Assembly (NCBI RefSeq): GCF_004340905.1
Contig: NZ_SLXD01000001.1
Span: 186,001-250,000 of the forward strand
Reading direction: 5' to 3'
Source: Rubrivivax gelatinosus
GTDB taxonomy: Bacteria; Pseudomonadota; Gammaproteobacteria; Burkholderiales; Burkholderiaceae_C
Length of the DNA stretch: 64,000 nucleotides
The notes under the pieces are model-generated. The model searched no databases and was not told the DNA's origin. It saw nothing but the letters and a program-made list of their open reading frames with translations. Of this stretch, positions 15,395 through 25,403 are shown in pieces. Each line of letters begins with the position of its first letter. Positions within the stretch are counted from its first letter, which is position 1. The translations under genes were made by a program, and so were the position numbers.

Positions 15395-18264
15395 GGCTCC
15401 TGCCCCCTTTCTTCGGCCTCGCTCGCCCGGTGATCCGCCAAACGCAACACCGCCTCCAGCCAGCACAGCTCCTGCCATCCGTAGCGCTCGACCAGGCGCC
15501 AGAAGCGCTCGGCCAGCGGCGAATCCAGGCGCCACAGCCGGTGGTCCGACGTCGTCGTCGGGAAATCCAGCCGGCCGAACACCGGGCTCTCGTGCCCGGC
15601 CAGCGCCACGTCCACAGGCGCAGGGTCGGCGGCCACTGGCGCGAACGGGCGGCAGTGCCCGTGGTGGCTGGCGACGAGGTGCAGCACCAGATCCAGGTCG
15701 TGGGCCAGCGCGGCGACACGCTCGCGCGCCGCCTCGATCAGGGCCAGCGACTGAAGCTCGTGCCGCGCACCCGCCGGATAGCCGCTGCGCTGCTGCGCGC
15801 GGCGCGCGGCGTCGCGGTCTGCCGGGCTGATGCGCGACTTGGCCCAGGCGCGCTCGTCCTTGAAGAACTCGATCTCGTCGCCGCCACGCAGCAGGAGCTG
15901 GAAGCGCTGGTCGGCCTTGCCGATGTCGTGCAGCCAGGCCGCCAGCGCGATGTCGGACGCCAGGGCCGAAGGCAGGCCGAGCGCTTCGGCGTAGCGCCTT
16001 GCGAAGCCCTCGACGTCCGCGCTGTGGCGCGCCAACGTGATGCCGGCGCGGCCGGCGTGGAACGAATCCTCGTCGTCGCTGCACAGATCGGCTCCGCCTT
16101 CGACGCTGCGCAGCGGCTCGCCACCGAGACGGCGGCGCAGCTCGGCCGGAGCCAGACGGGGCGCTTCCAGCAGCCGCCAGGCCTCGCGTCCGCCGCCTGG
16201 AGCGACGACGCTGGTTCGCAACCGCGCCGCCAGCGCCTGCAGCCAGACGGATCGCCAGCCGTCCTCGCCCTCCGCGGCGCGCCGCAGCGAGGGGCGCGGA
16301 TCCTCGTCGTCGGGCACGGTCAGGCCCAGCCCCGCAAGCACCGCCGGATGCAGGCGCAGCACTGCACAGCCGCGCCCCATCAGCGCGGCACGTTCGGCGA
16401 GGTCGGACACCGGCTCGGTGCCGGCGGGGTCGAAACTGCCGCTCGACAGGCCACCCCGCGTGCTGGGCACGACCAGCGTGTCGCCAGGGCGCAGTTCGTC
16501 GGCGCCGATGATGCGGCTGTCGTCGCCGCGCCAGCACAGTGCGCGCCGGCCGCCGTCGGTGCTGTCCGTGTCATCGTCGGCGCCGGCTACGGCGTCGACG
16601 TCGGCGATGTCGGCCGCGCCATCGCCGCGCAGCCACGCCCTCGCAGCGACGAAAGGCAACGACACCGTCTCCAGGCTGCTCGGGCGCACGGCGGCCACGA
16701 CGCTGCGGGCCGCCGCGGGGTCGTCGCCCGCCAACATGGCCTCGTCGAGGTCGGCTCGCCACAACACCTGGACATCGGCCGGCCCGGACTGCGGGCCGTG
16801 CAGGAACAAGGCCACGTCCGGCACCAGGGCCGGTGCAGGCGCCGTCTGCATCCACAGGTCGACATAGGCGGGCAGCAGCGTCGGCGCGCGCCGCAGCGGG
16901 GCCAGCAGCGGGCCAGGCTCCTCAGGCAGTGCCAGCCGCTCGATGCCAAAGTCCAGCTTCTTCTGGCCCTTGAGCCAGTCCCAGGTCGACTTGAGCGCCG
17001 CGCCGTAGATCGGGTCGTCGCGAGCCTCGCCGCTGACGTGCACGACCACGGCTTCGGCTCGGCCGTAGCGGCCGAGCCGGTCGACGCGGCCCAGGCGCTG
17101 GCGCAGGGCGTCGAGGCTGGCCGACTCGCTGACCATCGCGTCGAAGTCCAGGTCCGCACCGGCTTCGATGCATTGCGTGGCGACGACGATCAAGCGGCCG
17201 TCGGCAGCGTCGCGCGTGCGGCCCGAAGCGATGCGCGGCCACCAGCGCGCCAGCAGGTCGTCGCGGTCCAGCGGGCGCATGCGGCCGGTCAGCAGCACGA
17301 CATCGACGTCCGAAGCGCCGCGCTCTCGCAGCAAGGCTGCGGTCTGGCGTGCCGAGGCGACGCGGTTGACAACGACGGCGACGACCGCATGGCGGTCCAG
17401 CAGGCGCAGCGCCAGTTCGGCACAGGCGGCCGGCAGCGCGTCTCGCGTCTTCACGGTGCTGGTCGTCACAGGCTTGGCCGCGTGCAGACGCGGCCCCAGC
17501 GCCGATTCCGGCGCCCGTTCGGCAGCGTCCAGGCGGAAGCTGTCATCGACCTCGCCGCCCGGCGTGGCCGACAGGAACACACGATGGAAGCGCTGCGGCA
17601 GGGACGGCACGCTTTCAGGCCTGGCGCGAGAGCGCAGGCGCTGCAGTGCATCCAGCGTCTGCGCGAAGGGTCGCGACAGATGCACCTCGTCCAGCAGCAG
17701 CAGCGTGTCGTTGGCCAGCAGGCCGGCGTGCACGGGCCGCATGCCCGGCGACACGCCGTAGCCCTGGATCAGCAGGCGCGAGCCGACCTGGTCGACGGTC
17801 GAGGCGATGACCAGCGGCTGATGTGGCGTACGTGCCCAGCCGTCGTCCTTGGGGATGCCGCCGCGCAGCGTGTAGACGGCCAGAGGCTCCTCGTCGCCGC
17901 CCGTCAGCGAAGCCAGGGCATCGCGCACGGCCGCCAGCACCGGCACGTCATCAGCCCGGGTCAGCGCCGCGAGCAGGCGGCGGCCACGCTCGGCGGCCTG
18001 GTCGACGACGACGCGCCGGTCCACGACCATCGCGATGCGCCGCGGACACCAGCGATCTGCCGGCGGCGTCGCCGCGTCGAGCGCCAGCGCGAACAGCGCG
18101 ATGTCGATGCAGCTGGTCTTGCCGGCACCGGTCGGCAGGTCGAGCACGGCCGGCCAGCTACGTCGGGTGACGACACGCTCCAACAGCCGCTGTTGCCACG
18201 GAAATGGCGGGTGGCCGTGGACGGCGGCGTGAAAGGCCGCGAAATCCGAGGTCTGCAGCGTCAT
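15391..18264 (-). CDS. cas3: Cas3 helicase-nuclease with C-terminal HD domain
   Basis: The 957-aa effector nuclease-helicase that unwinds and degrades target DNA after Cascade binding. The helicase comes first: Walker A DLPTGAGKT at about 42-50, DEVH box LLLDEVHLSRPF at about 190, SATPG (motif III), and QRLGRVDRLGR (motif VI). The HD nuclease follows at the C-terminus: HSADVEGF with His about 747 and AAWLHDIGKAD at about 779. This helicase-HD order is the reverse of most Cas3 proteins and is known for type I-U. The start at 18264 has AAGGAGG; the ATG overlaps the csb2 stop by 4 bp. All expected motifs are intact, so the interference step appears functional. Confidence 0.95.
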   Translation of the reverse strand: MTLQTSDFAAFHAAVHGHPPFPWQQRLLERVVTRRSWPAVLDLPTGAGKTSCIDIALFALALDAATPPADRWCPRRIAMVVDRRVVVDQAAERGRRLLAALTRADDVPVLAAVRDALASLTGGDEEPLAVYTLRGGIPKDDGWARTPHQPLVIASTVDQVGSRLLIQGYGVSPGMRPVHAGLLANDTLLLLDEVHLSRPFAQTLDALQRLRSRARPESVPSLPQRFHRVFLSATPGGEVDDSFRLDAAERAPESALGPRLHAAKPVTTSTVKTRDALPAACAELALRLLDRHAVVAVVVNRVASARQTAALLRERGASDVDVVLLTGRMRPLDRDDLLARWWPRIASGRTRDAADGRLIVVATQCIEAGADLDFDAMVSESASLDALRQRLGRVDRLGRYGRAEAVVVHVSGEARDDPIYGAALKSTWDWLKGQKKLDFGIERLALPEEPGPLLAPLRRAPTLLPAYVDLWMQTAPAPALVPDVALFLHGPQSGPADVQVLWRADLDEAMLAGDDPAAARSVVAAVRPSSLETVSLPFVAARAWLRGDGAADIADVDAVAGADDDTDSTDGGRRALCWRGDDSRIIGADELRPGDTLVVPSTRGGLSSGSFDPAGTEPVSDLAERAALMGRGCAVLRLHPAVLAGLGLTVPDDEDPRPSLRRAAEGEDGWRSVWLQALAARLRTSVVAPGGGREAWRLLEAPRLAPAELRRRLGGEPLRSVEGGADLCSDDEDSFHAGRAGITLARHSADVEGFARRYAEALGLPSALASDIALAAWLHDIGKADQRFQLLLRGGDEIEFFKDERAWAKSRISPADRDAARRAQQRSGYPAGARHELQSLALIEAARERVAALAHDLDLVLHLVASHHGHCRPFAPVAADPAPVDVALAGHESPVFGRLDFPTTTSDHRLWRLDSPLAERFWRLVERYGWQELCWLEAVLRLADHRASEAEERGQEP

Positions 18265-19910
18265 GCGCCACCTCCTTCGGCGGCAGGCATGCACAGCCCG
18301 AGGCCGTAGTGCCGCCCCGCGCCGAGCAGCACCGGACCGGCCACCGGCTGGGCGAAACGAAGCCGGGCGTGCACCCGCACCCGCGGTGCACGCCCGGCGC
18401 TGACGACCCAGCCGCGGAAGTCACCGCCAGGCTGGGCGCCGGCGGCCAGCGGCGAAAGGCTCACTTCGACTTCTTCAGGGCGGGGCAAGCCGATCCTTAC
18501 GCAGGCCTCGGCGATGCAGCGCTGCGCTTCGACGGCGGCGCGATGCGCGGTGCCGCCGAGGTTGCTGCGCAAGTTTCCGGGATGGCGATCGAGCGCGATC
18601 GGCGTTGCCGTGACGAAGCTGCGCGAAGGCTGGCACCAGCGGTCCGGCCTCAGCCCCCAGCGCTCGGAGAGCTCCACACGCCGAAGCCGAACCGGAGGCA
18701 GCCCTTCAGCGGCGAGTTCGACGACGCCATCGTCCCCGCGCGCGGCCTCCCAGGCAGCCAGCCGGCGCATCAGCGTGCGCCGCTCATCGGACGCCAGGCC
18801 AGCCGGCAGCACGATGGCACAGCCCAGCACACCGCCGTCGGCGTGCTCGTGGCCAACGTCGGGACAGGCGACGAAAGCCAGGTGTGGCACGGCGGTCGGG
18901 CGTCCGTCTGCGTCATGACCGCACAAGGACGGGGGCAGCGAAGCGCCAGGACCGCCCGCCTCCAGCAAGGCCGCCCGCAGCGCACGGGCCAGCTCCGGGC
19001 CACGCGAGGCGCGCAGCCGGGCACCACCGCAACGCTGGTAGACGATCCACTGCGGCGAGAACACGCCGCGGGCAGCGGCGACAGGCTCCCGATCAGCCTT
19101 CGGAGCGGCGTAGCACTGCGGGCGCGCAGGCAGCACTCGCGCCTCGACGCCTTCGTGACGCACATGGGCGGCACGCAGCCTATCCAGCTGCCCAGGGCCA
19201 ACGACGCGCAGGACCAACGGAGCAGCCTCCACCGGCACCAGCGTGGGCTGCACCATGCGTTCGACGCGTGTGCAGCGCACCAGCGAGGAGGCGTGCCCCA
19301 GCCGGGTCACGCGGCCCAGGACAGCGTCGAAACCGGCCTGCAACTCGGCTGGCAGCACCGACGGCCAGACGAACGCGAAAACAGGCTGCGGCGGGGTCAC
19401 CGACGGGAAGGCTCGCACCTGTCGTGTGCGCCGGTCGGGCAACAGCGCTGCAGCGGCTTTGAGATCGACAGCGCTGGCTTGTCCGCCCGTGTCCGCCAGC
19501 TTGGCGACCAGTTGGTCGCGAAGCTTGTCGCGCGCCTTGAGCGCGGCCGTGACGGTCTTCTTGGGCTCGGACGGCGACAGGGCCGACAGTGCGACTTCGG
19601 CGTCGCCGAGCTTGCGCGCAGCCTCGTGTGCCGCAGCCAGCACCGTGACGTCGTTGACCGGCACGTAGACGTCGTGCACGTCGCGCCGGGCCGGCGCGCC
19701 CTCGGGAAGTTCCAGCGCTGGTGCCGGCTGGCACTCGAGCCAGCGCAACGCGGCCTCCTCGGCCGCGGCGGGCGGATCGGCGTCATGCAGCGCCGCCACC
19801 AGCGCCGAGTAGAAGCGCGCCGGATGCGGCGGCCACTCGGCACGGCGGCGGTCGTCGTGCGCCGTGGCGACGTAGCGGCCGGCCAGCAGTTCGACTTCGA
19901 CGACCAGCAC
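18261..19910 (-). CDS. csb2: Csb2 (GSU0054 family), Cas5-Cas6-type Cascade subunit
   Basis: A 549-aa RAMP-superfamily protein of the GSU0054/Csb2 family, described as a Cas5-Cas6 fusion that processes the crRNA and caps its 5' end. The N-terminus (VEVELLAGRYVATAHDDRRR then EWPPHPARFYSALVAA) is the family's recognisable start. Glycine-rich RAMP-like loops are weak to the eye. The best start is a GTG at 19910 with GGAG six bases upstream, one base after the csb1 stop; a longer in-frame extension would lie inside csb1. It overlaps cas3 by 4 bp. The many ACA/arginine-rich segments fit RNA binding but are not diagnostic. Confidence 0.85.
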   Translation of the reverse strand: MLVVEVELLAGRYVATAHDDRRRAEWPPHPARFYSALVAALHDADPPAAAEEAALRWLECQPAPALELPEGAPARRDVHDVYVPVNDVTVLAAAHEAARKLGDAEVALSALSPSEPKKTVTAALKARDKLRDQLVAKLADTGGQASAVDLKAAAALLPDRRTRQVRAFPSVTPPQPVFAFVWPSVLPAELQAGFDAVLGRVTRLGHASSLVRCTRVERMVQPTLVPVEAAPLVLRVVGPGQLDRLRAAHVRHEGVEARVLPARPQCYAAPKADREPVAAARGVFSPQWIVYQRCGGARLRASRGPELARALRAALLEAGGPGASLPPSLCGHDADGRPTAVPHLAFVACPDVGHEHADGGVLGCAIVLPAGLASDERRTLMRRLAAWEAARGDDGVVELAAEGLPPVRLRRVELSERWGLRPDRWCQPSRSFVTATPIALDRHPGNLRSNLGGTAHRAAVEAQRCIAEACVRIGLPRPEEVEVSLSPLAAGAQPGGDFRGWVVSAGRAPRVRVHARLRFAQPVAGPVLLGAGRHYGLGLCMPAAEGGGA

Positions 19911-19911
19911 C

Positions 19912-21231
19912 TCAGTCTCCCTCGGCGTCGGCACCGGCGGCCGCGAGCTTGCGGCTCTCGATGACCAGATGCTGCAGCTTGGGAGAGGGCGTGAGTTCGG
20001 CGAGCGCGACGCCCGGTGCCAGCACTTCGCCACTGCCCCAGCGCACGAAACTCAGTTCAGGCGGCAGTGCCGCGACCGCGGCGACGTAGAGATCGACGGC
20101 CTCCTGCAGGGTCAGCGCCAGCGGGACGACGCTGCCGTCCTTGACGACGGCCTCCAGTTGCAACGTGCCGCGTCCATCGGCCGAGGGCACCAGCAGGCAG
20201 CGCGAGCGCAGGTCGTGGCCGCGGTCTTCGGCGGCCAGGGCGGCGAGCAGCGCCAGCGCTGCGAGCACGGTACGCACGGCGGCATCGCCGCCGCCGAAGG
20301 ACAGCCGGCGCAGCGCGGCCAGCGAAAGCACCAGGGTCTGCTCGGCGTGGTCGATGGTGACGCCGCCGGCCACGTCGTCGATGGACGGAGGGATGTTTCC
20401 GTGCACGATGGAGGCAGGCTTGCCGGCCTTGTCCTTGCTGCCCCACTTGCGCACCCGGTCGGCATCGGCGTCGCTGCGGGGCGGCTTGGTCGGATCCAGC
20501 ACCTCGGCCGCCATCACGTCGGTGGTCCAGGTCAGGTTTCCGTCCGCGTCCCGCTCGCGGGCGACGTAGATCGTCGCCGCGTCGCGCATGATCGCCGCCG
20601 GATCGATGCGGCTGGAGGTCTTGACGCCACGCACCGCGCCGACACCGACAATCTCCGACACGAGGGCTCGCGCGAACTTGGCACCGCGCCCACCTTTGGG
20701 CCCGGTGCTGTCCCAGAGCCCGAACACCAGCGCGGTTGGGCAGGCGCGGAACAGCGGACCAGCGTTGCGGATCGAGGCATCGACGAAGGACTTGCCCAGC
20801 GCAGATGCACGGAACAGCGTCTCGCCATGCAGGCTGTCGCGCAGCAGCGCGTCGGCGACGCGGTGCGGCGCGGTCAGCGAGGTCACGCAGCCGACCTCGG
20901 GCGCGATGGCCCCGAAGTCGACCGTGATCACCGGCAGTGCGATGCGGCGCTCGGCCCACAGCGCCTGCAGCGCCTCTTCCATGCGGTTGGCTTGGCTTTG
21001 CACCGAGTCCAGCAGCACGCATTCGGCGACCTCACCGCCGGGCAGGATGCGGCGCTCGAAGGCGTAGCGCGCCCCGGGCTGGGGCTTGCGGTCATCGACG
21101 CTGTGCGTGGGCGGGAACACCTTGTCGCCCGGGCCACCGGCCGGCTCCAGCACGGCCTTGCCGCGAATGGCGACGGCACCGCCGGCCACGAACGCGGTCA
21201 GGGTATCGAGGGTCAGTTGCTGTCGGGTCAT
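19912..21231 (-). CDS. csb1: Csb1 (GSU0053 family), Cas7 backbone of Cascade
   Basis: A 439-aa protein of the GSU0053/Csb1 family, the Cas7-type subunit that polymerises along the crRNA spacer. Characteristic pieces are KVFPPTHSVDDRKPQPGARY near residue 40, LLDSVQSQANRMEEAL, and LVFGLWDSTGPKGGRGAKFARAL near the middle. The last of these belongs to the conserved RAMP core of this family. The start at 21231 has AGGAG upstream. It is the first structural gene of the cas operon, 127 bp behind the WYL regulator, and ends next to the csb2 start. Together with csb2, csb3 and cas3 it defines subtype I-U/I-G. Confidence 0.9.
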   Translation of the reverse strand: MTRQQLTLDTLTAFVAGGAVAIRGKAVLEPAGGPGDKVFPPTHSVDDRKPQPGARYAFERRILPGGEVAECVLLDSVQSQANRMEEALQALWAERRIALPVITVDFGAIAPEVGCVTSLTAPHRVADALLRDSLHGETLFRASALGKSFVDASIRNAGPLFRACPTALVFGLWDSTGPKGGRGAKFARALVSEIVGVGAVRGVKTSSRIDPAAIMRDAATIYVARERDADGNLTWTTDVMAAEVLDPTKPPRSDADADRVRKWGSKDKAGKPASIVHGNIPPSIDDVAGGVTIDHAEQTLVLSLAALRRLSFGGGDAAVRTVLAALALLAALAAEDRGHDLRSRCLLVPSADGRGTLQLEAVVKDGSVVPLALTLQEAVDLYVAAVAALPPELSFVRWGSGEVLAPGVALAELTPSPKLQHLVIESRKLAAAGADAEGD

Positions 21232-21358
21232 CTCGTCTGCTCCTGTGTCGTCAAGGTGGAAGGGATTGCCGCGACGGCTTTGCCGCGCAGCGATGAGGAA
21301 ACTGTCGCCGGCCGCCGGGCCAGCAGATGAGCCGCCAAAGCGCTGCGGCCCTGAAGAT

Positions 21359-22342
21359 TCATCCAGCGTCTTGCAGCGCCACCCCCGCCTTCAGCCGCGC
21401 CAGCACCTCGTCGGCCAGCTCCTGCGGCCACAGCACCTCGACCTCGGGCGCGTGGCGCAGCACGTCCATCACCAGCTCGCGCGGGTCGGCGTAAGGCAGG
21501 TCCAGCAGCCAGCGGCCCTCGGCGTCGAAGCGGCCTCGCTGGTCTGCGTGCCAGCGCTCGGCGGCCACCCAGCGCGCGCGCTCGGCGCTGAAGCGCAGCC
21601 GCGCCCAGGTGACGTCGCGGCCGGCGAAGATGCCGTAGCCGGCGCCCAGCACGGCGTCGAGTTCGTCTTCGGGCACGTCGATGGCGGTGCGGTCCAGCAC
21701 GCGCACCCGCCGCACGGCGTCGACGCTGAAGTGGCGCAGCGCCTCGCGCTGGTGGCACCAGGCGTCCAGGTACCAGTTGTCGCGGTAGTGCACCAGGCGC
21801 TGCGGCGACACCTCGCGCTCGCTGGTCTCGGCGCTGGTGCGGCTGCGGTAGCCGATCTGCAGCCGCTGGCGGCGCAGCAGCGCGGTGCCGATGGCCTGGA
21901 AGCCCGGCAGGTCGATGCGGCGCGCGCCGACGGTCTGCACGCGGATGCGCCGCGCCACATCGCTGCGCGGCGGCGCGCCGGTGCCCAGCAGTTGCGACAG
22001 GCGCTTGCGCAGCGGCTCGATGTGCGGGCCCAGGAAGCCGCCGGCGTCCAGGTTGGACAGCAGGTGCTGCATGGTCAGCAGCGCGTGGATCTCCTCGGCG
22101 CTGAACCACAGCCCGGGCAGCTCGTACTGGCCGTCGGGCCCCTCGGGCCGGCGCTGCAACCGCCAGCCGCGGCGCTCGCGGTCCCACTCGACGGGCGTGT
22201 TCAGCCGGTCGCGCAGCAGCGCGATGTCGCGCTTGAGCGTGGAGGCCGACACCTCCAGCTCGCGCATCAGCCACTCGCGGCTCACGCAGCGGCCCGAGTC
22301 CAGCCACTGCCGGATCTTGTAATGGCGGTCGGTCTGTGCCAC
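21359..22342 (-). CDS. WYL-domain transcriptional regulator of the cas operon
   Basis: A 327-aa regulator with an N-terminal HTH/DeoR-like winged helix (SREWLMRELEVSASTLKRDI, about residues 21-40). A WYL ligand-binding domain follows, with the RLVHYRDNWYLDAWCHQREA segment carrying the Trp-Tyr-Leu motif, and then a C-terminal extension. WYL proteins often control CRISPR-Cas and other defence operons, sensing nucleic-acid or nucleotide ligands. The start is a GTG at 22342 with GGGAGGG just upstream. It is the first gene on the cas strand and probably controls its own and the cas promoter. The 209 bases to the divergent racemase gene hold no other gene. Confidence 0.88.
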   Translation of the reverse strand: MAQTDRHYKIRQWLDSGRCVSREWLMRELEVSASTLKRDIALLRDRLNTPVEWDRERRGWRLQRRPEGPDGQYELPGLWFSAEEIHALLTMQHLLSNLDAGGFLGPHIEPLRKRLSQLLGTGAPPRSDVARRIRVQTVGARRIDLPGFQAIGTALLRRQRLQIGYRSRTSAETSEREVSPQRLVHYRDNWYLDAWCHQREALRHFSVDAVRRVRVLDRTAIDVPEDELDAVLGAGYGIFAGRDVTWARLRFSAERARWVAAERWHADQRGRFDAEGRWLLDLPYADPRELVMDVLRHAPEVEVLWPQELADEVLARLKAGVALQDAG

Positions 22343-22551
22343 CTGCCCTCCCTGGCCGCGATGTCCGCGGCGCGCCCAATCTAGTACAACGGGTGCCCGC
22401 CGAAGGCGGGAGAACTCAGGAACGCAGGCACGGCGCGCCTGCCGGCACCCCGGATGGGGGGCCGGCCACAGCGTCAGCCCAGCCCCGCAACGGCCCAGTG
22501 GCCCCGCCCCTGCCCGCCCGATCTCGAAACCCAGGACACGAAGTCATCTCC

Positions 22552-23256
22552 ATGCCCGCACCGTTGCACATCGGAATCGTCGGCTGCTCTGCTGAAGGCG
22601 CCGCTCTCTGCTACCGGACGATCTGCGCAGAAGGCGCAGCGCTGCTCGGCCCGCACGCTCATCCTGAGGTCTCGCTGCACACCGCGTCCCTCGCCGATTA
22701 CGTCGAGTGCCTGGAGCGCAACGACCTCGACGGCGTCGCCGAGCTGATGCTGGCTTCGGCCCAGAAACTCGCCGCCGCGGGCGCCGACTTCCTGGTCTGC
22801 CCCGACAACACGATTCACCAGGCGTTCTCGAAGGTCGAGCCGGCCTCTCCGCGGCCCTGGCTGCACATCGCCGAGGTCGTCGCCGCCGAAGCCGCCGCGC
22901 GCGGCTATCGGCGCATCGGCATCACGGGCACCCGGTGGCTGGTGGCGAGCGAGGTCTACCCCGAGAAGCTGGCCGCGCGTGGGCTGGACTACGTGCGCCC
23001 CAGCGAAGCCGAACGAGACGAGATGGGGAGGCTCATCATGGACGAGCTGGTCCCGGGTGTTGTCAGGCCGGCCACCGTCGCGTATTTCCAGAGCGTCATC
23101 CGCAACCTGCAGGCCCACCACTGTGACGCCGTGGTTCTGGGTTGCACCGAGATCCCGCTGATCATCGACGACGGCAACTCGCCGCTTCCGACGCTGGACT
23201 CCACTCGCCTGTTGGCGCGGGCCGCGCTGCGCCGGGCGGTCGAATCCGGGCGCTGA
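22552..23256 (+). CDS. Aspartate/glutamate racemase family protein
   Basis: A 234-aa cytosolic racemase of the Asp/Glu/hydantoin racemase superfamily, which inverts amino acids without a cofactor using two cysteines. Both are present: DFLVCPDNTIHQ (about Cys84) and VVLGCTEIPLI (about Cys200). The N-terminal phosphate-free substrate loop IGIVGCSAEGAALCYRT is also typical. The start at 22552 is the first ATG before the conserved IVG strand; the ribosome-binding site is weak, and the frame is open further upstream. It lies divergent to the WYL gene and convergent with the TRAP operon. Whether Asp, Glu or another acid is the substrate cannot be told. Confidence 0.85.
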   Translation: MPAPLHIGIVGCSAEGAALCYRTICAEGAALLGPHAHPEVSLHTASLADYVECLERNDLDGVAELMLASAQKLAAAGADFLVCPDNTIHQAFSKVEPASPRPWLHIAEVVAAEAAARGYRRIGITGTRWLVASEVYPEKLAARGLDYVRPSEAERDEMGRLIMDELVPGVVRPATVAYFQSVIRNLQAHHCDAVVLGCTEIPLIIDDGNSPLPTLDSTRLLARAALRRAVESGR

Positions 23257-23319
23257 GGGGAAACGAACTCCTCCTCTGGCGCATGACGCCGGCCCGGCCT
23301 GGCGTTGATGCCGGCCGGC

Positions 23320-24150
23320 TCAGCCGCGCCGCCGCCCGCCCGCCCGCTCCCGATGCAGCCAGGTCAGGCCCGAGGACGTGCCCAGCGGTTTGCCGCCGCG
23401 CGCGGGCCGGTACTCGCAGCCGATCCAGCCGTCCCAGTGCCCCTGTGCGGCCAGCTCGTCGATGAGCTCGAAGAGGTACGGGTAGTGCACCTCGCCCCGG
23501 TCGGGCTCGTGGCGTTCGGGCACGCCGGCGATCTGCAGGTGGCCGACCTGCCCGGTGGGCAGCCAGCGGCGCAGCAGCATCGCCAGGTCGCCCTCGGTGA
23601 TCTGGCAGTGGTACAGGTCCATCTGCACCTTCAGCGCGGGCGAGCCCAGGGCCTGCACCGCGTCGTGCGCGTCCTGCTGGCGGCTGAGGAAGTAACCCGG
23701 CATGTCGCGCTGGTTGATGGGCTCGATGAGCAGGGTGCAGCCGGCGGCCAACGCGCGTGCCGCGGCCCACGCGAGGTTGTCGTGCCAGAGCGCCAGACGC
23801 TGCTCGCGGCGCACGCCGGCGGGCAGCAGGCCCGACATCACGTGCAGGCGGCGGCAGCCCAGCGCCCGCGCACAGGCCAGCGCACGCTCGATGCCTTCGC
23901 GGAACTCGGCCTCGCGCCCGGGCAGGCTGGCCAGGCCGCGCTCGCCGCCAGCCCAGTCGCCGGGGGGCGCGTTGAACAGCACCTGGCTCAGGCCGTGCTC
24001 GTCGAGCAGGGCGCGCAGCGTCGCGGGGTCGTGCTCGTAGGGGAAGAGGTACTCCACGCCCTCGAAGCCGTCCTGCGCCGCGGCGCGGAAGCGCTCGAGG
24101 AAGGGCTTCTCGGGATACATCAGCGACAGGTTGGCGGCGAAGCGGGGCAT
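23320..24150 (-). CDS. otnI: 2-oxotetronate / hydroxypyruvate isomerase family enzyme
   Basis: A 276-aa TIM-barrel sugar isomerase of the hydroxypyruvate isomerase family, closest by pattern to OtnI, which isomerises 2-oxotetronate to 3-oxotetronate in four-carbon acid-sugar catabolism. Visible family features are [20 protein letters not shown] at the start, [11 protein letters not shown], the metal-site glutamate in [15 protein letters not shown], and [13 protein letters not shown] with Asp and His ligands. A second glutamate is in [16 protein letters not shown]. The start (24150) has no clear ribosome-binding site but begins at the conserved N-terminus. It is the last gene of the TRAP operon. 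No kinase (OtnK) or aldolase (OtnC) lies nearby. Confidence 0.82.
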   Translation of the reverse strand: MPRFAANLSLMYPEKPFLERFRAAAQDGFEGVEYLFPYEHDPATLRALLDEHGLSQVLFNAPPGDWAGGERGLASLPGREAEFREGIERALACARALGCRRLHVMSGLLPAGVRREQRLALWHDNLAWAAARALAAGCTLLIEPINQRDMPGYFLSRQQDAHDAVQALGSPALKVQMDLYHCQITEGDLAMLLRRWLPTGQVGHLQIAGVPERHEPDRGEVHYPYLFELIDELAAQGHWDGWIGCEYRPARGGKPLGTSSGLTWLHRERAGGRRRG

Positions 24151-24283
24151 GGTGGCGGCAGGTCGCGTAACGAGTGGGATGCGGTGGCGGGGCCGGCCGG
24201 CGGCCACCGCGGGCCGGCCCGGCCGGCGCAGGCCCGGGTCGTCCTGCGCGTCGGCCGGCCCCGGCGGTGTGCCGGGCGCGGGC

Positions 24284-25315
24284 TTACTTCGCTTCGCGCA
24301 GGCGTTCGACCTCGGCGCTCACCTCGCCCACCAGCGCCTCGCCGATGTCCTTGGCCAGCTTGGCCGAGACCGGCGCGAGGTGGCGGCGCATGCGCTCGAT
24401 CTCGGCGGCGCTGACCTCGTTGACGAGGGTGCCGCGGGCCTTGAGCGAGGCGGTGGACCTGGCCTCCATCTCGCGCGAGACCTGGCGCTGGTAGGCCCGC
24501 GTCTCGACCGCGGCCTCGGTGAGCACCCGGCGCTCGGCGTCGTTGAGCCGGGCCCAGGCCTTGCCGCTGGCCAGCACGATGAGCGGGTTGTACTGGTGGC
24601 GCGTCAGCGAGAGGTACTTCTGCACCTCGTTGAACTTGTTGGCGTCGAACACCGCGGTGGGGTTCTCCTGCCCGTCGACGGCCTTGGTCTCCAGCGCGGA
24701 GTAGACCTCGGTGAAGGCCATCGGCGTGGCGTTGGCGCCCAGGCCGTTGATGGTCTCGATGATCATCGGCGACTGCGACACGCGGATCTTCAGCCCCGCG
24801 AAGTCCTCCAGCCGGGCCACCGGACGGCGGCTGTTGCTGAGGTTGCGGAAGCCGTGGTCCCAGTAGGCCAGGCCCACCAGGCCAGCCGGCACTTGCGTCA
24901 GCAGCTTCTGGCCCACGGGGCCGTCGAGCAGCGCGTCGGCCTCGGCGAAGCTGCTGAACAGGAAGGGCATGTCGAAGACCGCGAAGGGCTTGGCCAGGCC
25001 CACCATCAGGCCCGGCGGCAGGGTCGTCATCTCGACGGTGCCGCCCTGCAGCGCCGAGATGGTCTGGATGTCGCCGCCCAGCGTGCCGCCAGGGAAGAGC
25101 CTGATCTGCATGCGCCCCTTGGACTTGGCCGCCACCAGCTCGGCAAAACGCACCGCGCCCGCGCCCATGTGGCTGTCCTTGGGCTGGACGAAAGCGAACT
25201 TGAACGTCTGGTCGCGGATCTCCTGCGCGGCCGCGGGCAGCGCGGCGGCAGCGAGCAGGGGGGCAGCGAGCAGGGCGCGGGCGAGCAGGCGTCGCAGGGC
25301 GTTGGGGGTCTGCAT
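24284..25315 (-). CDS. dctP: TRAP transporter substrate-binding protein, DctP family
   Basis: A periplasmic solute-binding protein of 343 aa. The signal peptide is clear ([20 protein letters not shown] ending AAAQ, cleavage near residue 31). DctP-type features follow: [39 protein letters not shown], and [11 protein letters not shown] with the arginine that usually binds the substrate carboxylate. It passes an organic acid, probably a sugar acid given the neighbours, to the DctQ/DctM pair encoded upstream in the same operon. The oxidoreductase gene separates it from the permease genes, an unusual order because dctP more often comes first. Confidence 0.92.
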   Translation of the reverse strand: MQTPNALRRLLARALLAAPLLAAAALPAAAQEIRDQTFKFAFVQPKDSHMGAGAVRFAELVAAKSKGRMQIRLFPGGTLGGDIQTISALQGGTVEMTTLPPGLMVGLAKPFAVFDMPFLFSSFAEADALLDGPVGQKLLTQVPAGLVGLAYWDHGFRNLSNSRRPVARLEDFAGLKIRVSQSPMIIETINGLGANATPMAFTEVYSALETKAVDGQENPTAVFDANKFNEVQKYLSLTRHQYNPLIVLASGKAWARLNDAERRVLTEAAVETRAYQRQVSREMEARSTASLKARGTLVNEVSAAEIERMRRHLAPVSAKLAKDIGEALVGEVSAEVERLREAK

Positions 25316-25403
25316 GGTGATGTCTCCGTTGTGTCGATGGCCTTCTGGGGGCGGTGGGCCCGGCGCCGTGGCGGCGCCGGGGCGGCGGCGTGGCCGCGCG
25401 GGG

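Noticed and set aside
15430..18309. Very long plus-strand open frame opposite cas3
   Set aside because: It is antisense to a gene with all Cas3 motifs; high GC removes stop codons from the opposite strand. The peptide is Arg/Gln/His-rich and matches nothing.
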